Assembly (NCBI RefSeq): GCF_006443095.1 | Contig: NZ_VFWZ01000001.1 | Coordinates: forward strand, 310,001 to 374,000 | Direction: 5' to 3' | Length of the DNA stretch: 64,000 nt | DNA from: Aquimarina algicola | GTDB lineage: Bacteria > Bacteroidota > Bacteroidia > Flavobacteriales > Flavobacteriaceae | Part shown: positions 58,563-64,000 of the stretch, piece after piece | Position numbering within the stretch: position 1 is the stretch's first letter | How the letters are laid out: every line of letters starts with the position of its first letter | The notes under the pieces: generated by a model | The model's database searches: none | What the model was told of the DNA's origin: nothing | Seen by the model: only the letters and a program-made list of their open reading frames with translations | Position numbers and translations under genes: made by a program

Positions 58563-60032
58563 CTAAAATTTCTTCAATTTTACGAGCATTTTCACAGCAT
58601 TTTCATTTTTAGAATCTATTTCTAGAGATTTATTATAATTTTTAATAGCAAGCTCTTTATCTCCATTTATCATATATGCTTCACCCAAGCTATCATAAAC
58701 GTTGCCTGAATCCGGGAAAGCTTCTACATTTATTTCAAAGGTTTTTATGGCTTCTTCTATTTTGTTTTCTTTTAGAAATATATACCCTATTGTATTCATT
58801 TCTGCTTCATGCAAAATATATTCATCAGAAGATTTATATTTCTTAAAATAAGTAGTTCCATTTTTGATTCCTTCTTTAGTTACTACTTCAAAATAAGAAC
58901 TGGCAAGTGATTTTTTAGGTTTTTCATACGGAGCATCATATAAAATATTTATAATTACATCGCGCATATTTTGTAAAGAAGTTCTTCCTGTGTTATTAAG
59001 TAATACAATTAGATGTTGATCTTGTGGTATACGAGCAATATTAGTGTTGAATCCGTTGATTCCTCCACCATGTTCTATCATATTTACACTATCCTTTGCA
59101 ATGCCAGTCAATTCGTAACCAACGCTCCAACCATAGCCATAATTTCTTTTTCCTGCCTTAATGTGTGGAGTAAAAATGAGATCTTTATATTTTTCTGATA
59201 CCAATTGATTGGTATAAAGAGCTCGATCCCATAGGTATAAATCTTCTGCAGTAGAATACATCGAGCCTGCTGCATAGGGTAATGACATGTCTAAATATGC
59301 TGCATTGTTATATGAAATTCCATATTTTTCATATCCAGAAGCTCTGTTTTGTATAATTGTTTTATGATGATCATATCCGGTATCATTCATTTTTAAAGGA
59401 GTGAATATATTGTCTTGTAGCATTTGTTCGTATGATTTGCCCGAAACTTTTTCGATAATATATCCTAATAAAAAATATCCTGAGTTGCTATATTCAAACT
59501 TTTCTCCTGGAGTAAAATGTAATGTAGAATCTGCAAATACACGTACAAATTCTTCTGGTTCAAAGTGATTTCTGGAATGTTGATTATAAAAATTAGAAAA
59601 AGACGTATAATTAGGGATGCCTGCCGTGTGTGTAAGTAAATGATGAATAGTAATTTGATCTCCTGTCATTTTTGGGTAATCAGAAAGATATTTTGTAATT
59701 GGTACATCTAATGCTAGTTTACCTTGCTCTACCAATTGAATAATAAGCATAGCAGTAAATTGTTTGGTAATAGATCCTAATCGATGTTTTGTATTAGGTT
59801 GATTAGGAATGTTCCATTCCATATTAGCAAGCCCAAATCCTTTTTTATAGATTACTTTGCCTTTTTCTGCAACAAGTATAGAACCATTAAATTGCCCATA
59901 CTCATTATAAAGACGCATTACTTCGTTAATTTTTTCTGCTTTGGTTTGTGCTATTATTACATTGGTAGTAAAAAGAAATAAAATTACTACATGTAATACT
60001 CTAATGCATAGAGGATTCTTGATTATTGTCAT
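58563..60032 (-). CDS. beta-lactamase-fold serine hydrolase with C-terminal TPR
   Basis: The 489-residue protein has a signal peptide, GSITKQF (SxxK), YSNSGYFLLGYIIE (YxN) and HGGGINGFNT (third motif), followed by a C-terminal extension of ~110 residues with tetratricopeptide repeats (KENKIEEAIKTFEINVEAFPDSGNVYDSLGEAYMINGDKELAIKNYNKSLEID). The TPR extension is common in flavobacterial members. It is 52 bp upstream of the preceding hydrolase gene. The substrate is unknown. Confidence 0.9.
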   Translation of the reverse strand: MTIIKNPLCIRVLHVVILFLFTTNVIIAQTKAEKINEVMRLYNEYGQFNGSILVAEKGKVIYKKGFGLANMEWNIPNQPNTKHRLGSITKQFTAMLIIQLVEQGKLALDVPITKYLSDYPKMTGDQITIHHLLTHTAGIPNYTSFSNFYNQHSRNHFEPEEFVRVFADSTLHFTPGEKFEYSNSGYFLLGYIIEKVSGKSYEQMLQDNIFTPLKMNDTGYDHHKTIIQNRASGYEKYGISYNNAAYLDMSLPYAAGSMYSTAEDLYLWDRALYTNQLVSEKYKDLIFTPHIKAGKRNYGYGWSVGYELTGIAKDSVNMIEHGGGINGFNTNIARIPQDQHLIVLLNNTGRTSLQNMRDVIINILYDAPYEKPKKSLASSYFEVVTKEGIKNGTTYFKKYKSSDEYILHEAEMNTIGYIFLKENKIEEAIKTFEINVEAFPDSGNVYDSLGEAYMINGDKELAIKNYNKSLEIDSKNENAVKMLVKLKKF

Positions 60033-60098
60033 TTTTATGTTTTTTGATTGATGATGTATATCTTAATAAGACACTTTTTGATGAATTTGTTACAGTTT

Positions 60099-61226
60099 TT
60101 ATTTTGCAACTTTTAAAGTAAGAATTGATTCTGCTAATTCTCCTAACCATTTACCTCCACTAGATGTAAGTAAAACCAGACCTTTATTTTGTTCAGGAAT
60201 AAAAAAGTACTCGCATGCAAAACCGTCTGCATCTCCGCCATGTCCATATTTTGTATACGTTTTTTCTGATTGTTTAATCAATCCAAATCCATATTCTAAA
60301 TTTTTGCCCATATCAGCAGTATGATGAGTCAATACCAGAAAAGATGATTTTGAAGTATAATAATCTCTATATGATTTTAATTGACGCTGTAATAATTGAG
60401 TAAGATCTTTGGCATTAGAATAGATAGCACTTGCAGGAGTTGCCATTCCCATGACCGAAGGTTTGGTTTCTATAGTTCTATTATCTTTTCTGTAAGGCGT
60501 TACTAAAAGTGTTTTTTGTGTATTATCAAGGGATACTACAGTATTTTTAAAACGATATTCTTTTGTGATATAATTAGTTAACAAAGTTTCATATTTTTCT
60601 CCAGAAACTTTTTCACAGATATACCCAAGAATAGCATATCCCGAATTCGAATATTGAAATTTTGTTCCGGGTTCAAATTCTAATGAAATTGTATTAAGAT
60701 CTTGTATAAGTTCTTCTTTTGTGTAACCATCTGCCCAATGATCACCTTCTTTTCTTAATTTATAGGGTAAACACACATTTCCTGGAATTCCAGAAGTATG
60801 CTGAATTAAATTTTTGAGTGTTATTGCTCTTAATTTTTCTTGAGCTTCTTTATTTAAATCTTCTTTTAAGTATTTTACTATAGAAGCTGTCAACTCTAAT
60901 TTGTTTTCATTTATCAATCTATTTGCTATAATACCGGTAAACATTTTTGATTGGGAAGCGATCTGATAAATAGAGTTTTCATCTACTGTACTATCATTAT
61001 TTTTACTTAAAACCCCATATCCTTTTAGCATTTTTATTTTGCCATCTTGTATATATCCTATAGACAGCGCAGATATATTGTGCTTTTGTAAAGCTTCTTC
61101 TATTAATGTATCAATTGTATCCTCAATACTAGTTGAATCTTTTTTTTGGGGTTGGCGAGCACAACCTAGTATAAAAGTACTAACGAAAAATAATACTGTA
61201 ATTTGTTTAAAATACTTCATGTTCAA
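60099..61226 (-). CDS. beta-lactamase-fold serine hydrolase lipoprotein
   Basis: The 375-residue lipoprotein (lipobox FILGCARQ, Cys about residue 22) has ASQSKMFTG (SxxK, about residue 93), YSNSGYAILGYICEK (YxN) and YGHGGDADGFA (third motif). It belongs to the same family as the two neighbours, but with divergent sequence, so the three are old paralogues. It is probably exposed on the outer membrane. Confidence 0.87.
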   Translation of the reverse strand: MNMKYFKQITVLFFVSTFILGCARQPQKKDSTSIEDTIDTLIEEALQKHNISALSIGYIQDGKIKMLKGYGVLSKNNDSTVDENSIYQIASQSKMFTGIIANRLINENKLELTASIVKYLKEDLNKEAQEKLRAITLKNLIQHTSGIPGNVCLPYKLRKEGDHWADGYTKEELIQDLNTISLEFEPGTKFQYSNSGYAILGYICEKVSGEKYETLLTNYITKEYRFKNTVVSLDNTQKTLLVTPYRKDNRTIETKPSVMGMATPASAIYSNAKDLTQLLQRQLKSYRDYYTSKSSFLVLTHHTADMGKNLEYGFGLIKQSEKTYTKYGHGGDADGFACEYFFIPEQNKGLVLLTSSGGKWLGELAESILTLKVAK

Positions 61227-61271
61227 AATGATATTCTAATTCTATCTTGTTTGTTTTGATCAAAACAAAAT

Positions 61272-61727
61272 TTAAGGGTTAACGCTGTTCCATATATCAA
61301 GATATATTTTCCATTGTGTTTTTACTTTTTTCCAGACAATAACATATTTTCCTTTCCATTCTACTTCGCTACCATCTGATTTTTTAGTTTTACCTTCATA
61401 ATATCCATAATCATAGGCCGTATTATCCACAATTTCAATTTCTTCAGGTATGATTTTGTGATACGCTGTTTGTACTCCATCTGGTAGCTTCCAAAACTTG
61501 GTAATGGCTTCTTTGCCTGTTATAATTTTGGTTCTATTAGGAAAAATTTTTGCGTCTTTTGTATATGCATCTCCTAGTTTTACATGATCTGAGTTCATCA
61601 TATCTTTAGAAAAGTTTTGAGAGTTCATGATAATTTGATCAATTTCTTTTTGATCTCCGATATAGTTTTGGCTATTACCATGACAATACATCAATGTAAA
61701 GACAAAAGTTACTAGTATTGATTTCAT
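61272..61727 (-). CDS. secreted DUF4440/SnoaL-like protein
   Basis: The 151-residue protein has a signal peptide (MKSILVTFVFTLMYCHGNSQ) and a DUF4440-type NTF2 fold (MNSDHVKLGDAYTKDAKIFPNRTKIITGKEAITKFW, VEWKGKYVIVWKKVKTQWKIYLDIWN). It lies 12 bp after the lumazine-binding-like gene. The family includes ketosteroid-isomerase-like proteins; no specific function is visible. Confidence 0.82.
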   Translation of the reverse strand: MKSILVTFVFTLMYCHGNSQNYIGDQKEIDQIIMNSQNFSKDMMNSDHVKLGDAYTKDAKIFPNRTKIITGKEAITKFWKLPDGVQTAYHKIIPEEIEIVDNTAYDYGYYEGKTKKSDGSEVEWKGKYVIVWKKVKTQWKIYLDIWNSVNP

Positions 61728-61739
61728 AAAGTATCGTTT

Positions 61740-62162
61740 TTAATTATTTTTTGGTTTTCTGTAAAAGATTTTACTAACTACTTTCCACTCATCTCCTATT
61801 TTTAGAAGGTTCATATAATCGATAAAGGTAAATTCTGGATATTCTATTTCTAATTTTGCATTAGCAGCATTACCAGAAATATTTATATCCACAATACTGG
61901 TTTTACGATTTTGCTTTGGTCCGGGTTTGATAACTTTTTTAAAAAACTCAAGAGCATTAACCTCTGTATATTCTCCTTTTTTGATAAACTTCATCGTAGC
62001 ATTAGTATGAAAAGCTTTTTTCAACATTTCAAAATCATTATTAGTGCCACCATCTAAATAAAAGGATACAGCTTTTTCTACTTTTTGATAATCAGAATTT
62101 TGACTATACAGAATGGAGAAGGTACTCAAACAAAATACTAGTGTAAAAAGTGTTTTTTTCAT
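61740..62162 (-). CDS. secreted NTF2-like (putative lumazine-binding) protein
   Basis: The 140-residue protein has a signal peptide (through FSILYSQ) and a single NTF2-like domain (VEKAVSFYLDGGTNNDFEMLKKAFHTNATMKFI, AANAKLEIEYPEFTFIDYMNLLKIGDEWKVVSKIF). It is the closest paralogue of 54986-55414. Its gene lies 15 bp after the DJ-1/PfpI gene. Confidence 0.85.
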   Translation of the reverse strand: MKKTLFTLVFCLSTFSILYSQNSDYQKVEKAVSFYLDGGTNNDFEMLKKAFHTNATMKFIKKGEYTEVNALEFFKKVIKPGPKQNRKTSIVDINISGNAANAKLEIEYPEFTFIDYMNLLKIGDEWKVVSKIFYRKPKNN

Positions 62163-62177
62163 AAATTAAATTTTTGA

Positions 62178-62945
62178 TTATTTATTTTTGAGAGATTCTA
62201 TTATTTTTTGTGCAACCGAAGCTGATGCCGATGGATCTTGACCTGTGATCAATCGTCCATCGATAACAAAGTGATCATCCCAACCTTTTTCTGAGTATGA
62301 GAATTTTCCACCATTTTGATTGATCATTTTTTCTATTGAAAAAGGAAATTGTTTGTAATATTCAGCTTTAGTATTTTCAAATTTGTCAGGAAAACCGCTT
62401 ATTTTCTTTTCATTATAAAGATAGTTTCCGTTTTTAGTCTTTAGGTAAACAAGTCCTGCAGTACCATGGCATACAGCAGATACGACACCTTTGTTATTAT
62501 AAATCGTCTTGGTAATGGTTTGGATTTGATTATTCTCTGGCACTCCAAACATAGCTGCTCCTCCCCCACTATAATATACTGCTTTGTATTCTGAAGCTTT
62601 TATCTCGTCTGGGCTGTGAGTGTTTTTAAGTATATTCATAAAAGTAGTATCATAGATGTACTTTTTTTGGATAGGATCAGAAGTTTTTAGATATCCTATT
62701 GGGATTGCACCACCTTTTGGACTTACAAAATCGACATGATATCCGGCTTTGGTCAATATATCATACGGTACAACAATTTCAGAGAAATGATTAGCCGCAT
62801 TTAGTTTTGAGTCTCCGTAAGTATGTTGATTTGATACTACAAAAAGAATTTTTTCTTTAGTAGCTTTAGTATCCACATTTTGTGCGCCAACAAAATTGTT
62901 GATCGATATAAAAATAGTTAAGATGATGTATTTGATTTTTTGCAT
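62178..62945 (-). CDS. secreted DJ-1/PfpI family protein
   Basis: The 255-residue protein has a signal peptide (MQKIKYIILTIFISINNFVGAQ) and a DJ-1/PfpI domain with VVSAVCHGTAGLVYL (Cys nucleophile, about residue 164), YYSGGGAAMFG and the ISGFPDKFE segment typical of Hsp31-like glyoxalases. ATG 62945 is preferred to 62966. It is downstream of an AraC-type regulator gene, echoing the pair at 14.6-16.8 kb. Confidence 0.85.
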   Translation of the reverse strand: MQKIKYIILTIFISINNFVGAQNVDTKATKEKILFVVSNQHTYGDSKLNAANHFSEIVVPYDILTKAGYHVDFVSPKGGAIPIGYLKTSDPIQKKYIYDTTFMNILKNTHSPDEIKASEYKAVYYSGGGAAMFGVPENNQIQTITKTIYNNKGVVSAVCHGTAGLVYLKTKNGNYLYNEKKISGFPDKFENTKAEYYKQFPFSIEKMINQNGGKFSYSEKGWDDHFVIDGRLITGQDPSASASVAQKIIESLKNK

Positions 62946-63050
62946 GCCGAAGTAATTTTTTGGCAATTTTAAAAATCATGATCATAAGTAGATTATAAAT
63001 TATAAATCAGAAGTACAGATTTATAATACTGAACTTTCATAATAAAAATA

Positions 63051-64000
63051 TTAGGATGTCTTTGCTTTGTAATTAGCTGGTGTTAAACCCGTTATTTTCT
63101 TAAAGGTAGTAAAAAAAGTAGATTTAGAATTAAAGCCACTTTCATAACCAATAGCTTCAATAGTATAGGATTCCTGGTCTTTTATTAACTGTTTTGCTTC
63201 TTTAATTCTATATTCGTTTATAAAAAGAGCAAAGCTTTTACCAAAATTATCATTCAGAAATTGAGATAAATAATGTGAGGTCACATTTAACTCATTGGCT
63301 ACATCCAACAATTTTAAATTAGGGTTTTTATACAACTTTTTAGTCGCCATTATTTGCATTAATGTTTCAGAAATTTGTGTGGCTTCCTGATCATTTATCT
63401 TTTTGTTATTATACTTTTTATGATCTTCAAAAAACGCAGTATTTTTCTTTCTATTAAATACTACAAGTAATAATAGTAAGAAAAACACGAAAGAAAATGT
63501 CAAAGCACCTACTATATAAGATGTATATGCCCCAATACTATACCCAATTAAAATGATTGCTACACCTATTAATACACTTAATAACCATATTTCTGTGTCT
63601 TGTAATTTTGCTTTACTTGAAAATAGTTTCTTAACTATTTCTTTTAATTGGATACCGCTATAAACAACATATATTAACCATTGTGTATAAATTATTTTAA
63701 CGATATAATATGACCAAACTTTTCTATGCTCCCAGTATGGATACATTATCCCTAATAGAATCATGATTATAACAAAAGGGAGAATATGTATCATCCACCT
63801 TTTATTTGTAACTTTTGTAATCTGAGAATTGAGATATAAAAAAAGAAATGGGCCTATGAGTACACAGGCAGAAAGCCCTATTTGTATAAATACTTCTGAT
63901 AAACCAGGATTAAAATACAAAAATACAGATTTGATGATCCTAACACCAATCACAAATAATAATGCTGATAAAAAATAATTGGATTGTTTAGGTTTTATAG
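63051..64000 (-). CDS. membrane-anchored AraC-family regulator (5' end outside window)
   Basis: The minus-strand frame is open to the right edge of the window, beyond an internal GTG at 63953, so the protein is incomplete at its N-terminus. The visible part reads (partial) KPKQSNYFLSALLFVIG, several more hydrophobic helices, then an AraC HTH domain (LLDVANELNVTSHYLSQFLNDNFGKSFALFINEYRIKEAKQLI, GFNSKSTFFTTFKKITGLTPANYK). It is followed downstream by the DJ-1/PfpI gene, which may be its target. Confidence 0.88.
   Translation of the reverse strand, partial: IKPKQSNYFLSALLFVIGVRIIKSVFLYFNPGLSEVFIQIGLSACVLIGPFLFLYLNSQITKVTNKRWMIHILPFVIIMILLGIMYPYWEHRKVWSYYIVKIIYTQWLIYVVYSGIQLKEIVKKLFSSKAKLQDTEIWLLSVLIGVAIILIGYSIGAYTSYIVGALTFSFVFFLLLLLVVFNRKKNTAFFEDHKKYNNKKINDQEATQISETLMQIMATKKLYKNPNLKLLDVANELNVTSHYLSQFLNDNFGKSFALFINEYRIKEAKQLIKDQESYTIEAIGYESGFNSKSTFFTTFKKITGLTPANYKAKTS

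Overview
The window is a low-GC chromosomal segment from a marine Bacteroidota bacterium, most likely a flavobacterium close to Aquimarina or a relative. The evidence is the AT-rich coding sequence, Bacteroidota-type -7 boxes (TAnnTTTG), a type IX secretion (T9SS) C-terminal sorting domain, carboxypeptidase-like/TonB-dependent receptors, membrane-anchored AraC regulators, LytS/LytTR pairs and a VgrG/PAAR-like effector module of the Bacteroidota T6SS type. I saw no rRNA, tRNA, CRISPR array or complete insertion sequence.

Layout. 0-1.3 kb: pyrB (cut by the left edge) behind pyrR. 1.5-8 kb: AraC regulator, small barrel-like protein, S41 protease lipoprotein, a 590-bp non-coding stretch rich in inverted repeats, then a DUF4386-type membrane protein, a flavin oxidoreductase and an alpha/beta hydrolase. 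8-18.5 kb: TonB receptor with YceI, a divergent DUF2911/LytS/LytTR operon, a frameshifted tyrosine-phosphatase gene, AraC plus DJ-1/PfpI, and an HxlR regulator divergent from a quinone-oxidoreductase-like enzyme with two matching operators. 18.6-26 kb: a minus-strand T6SS cargo operon reading VgrG, linker protein, PAAR-like toxin with a C-terminal deaminase, then a row of candidate immunity genes including an Imm1-like one.

27.3-36.4 kb is the most interesting region. It holds a minus-strand NAD/ADP-ribose gene set: a NrtR-type regulator, a short PRPP-synthetase homologue, ADP-ribosylglycohydrolase, NADAR, DUF4291, two macro domains, a LOG-like protein, a KptA/Tpt1 RNA 2'-phosphotransferase, a 2OG-Fe(II) oxygenase and a PPP-type phosphatase. 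After an oppositely oriented double-glycine-leader peptide gene comes a NAMPT-type phosphoribosyltransferase. Three 21-bp palindromes of the form TTTGCGT-N7-ACGCAAA sit at the starts of nrtR, prs and nampt, each overlapping a -7 box at the same offset, so these genes look like one regulon. I infer that the cluster removes ADP-ribose from nucleic acid and protein and rebuilds NAD+, possibly by the ADP-ribose-pyrophosphate route described for phage NAD+ reconstitution.

36.4-50.4 kb: an NTF2-like lipoprotein, an SDR, a Crp/Fnr regulator with a likely operator in front of a small monooxygenase gene (a decayed copy lies at 46.5-46.85 kb), a T9SS-exported beta-helix protein, three paralogous PD40-repeat lipoproteins, and a NarL-type two-component system with a LytTR regulator. 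50.5-64 kb: PDZ-hydrolase, TonB receptor, NTF2-like secreted proteins, a second LytS/LytTR pair, three beta-lactamase-fold serine hydrolases, DJ-1/PfpI and an AraC regulator cut by the right edge.
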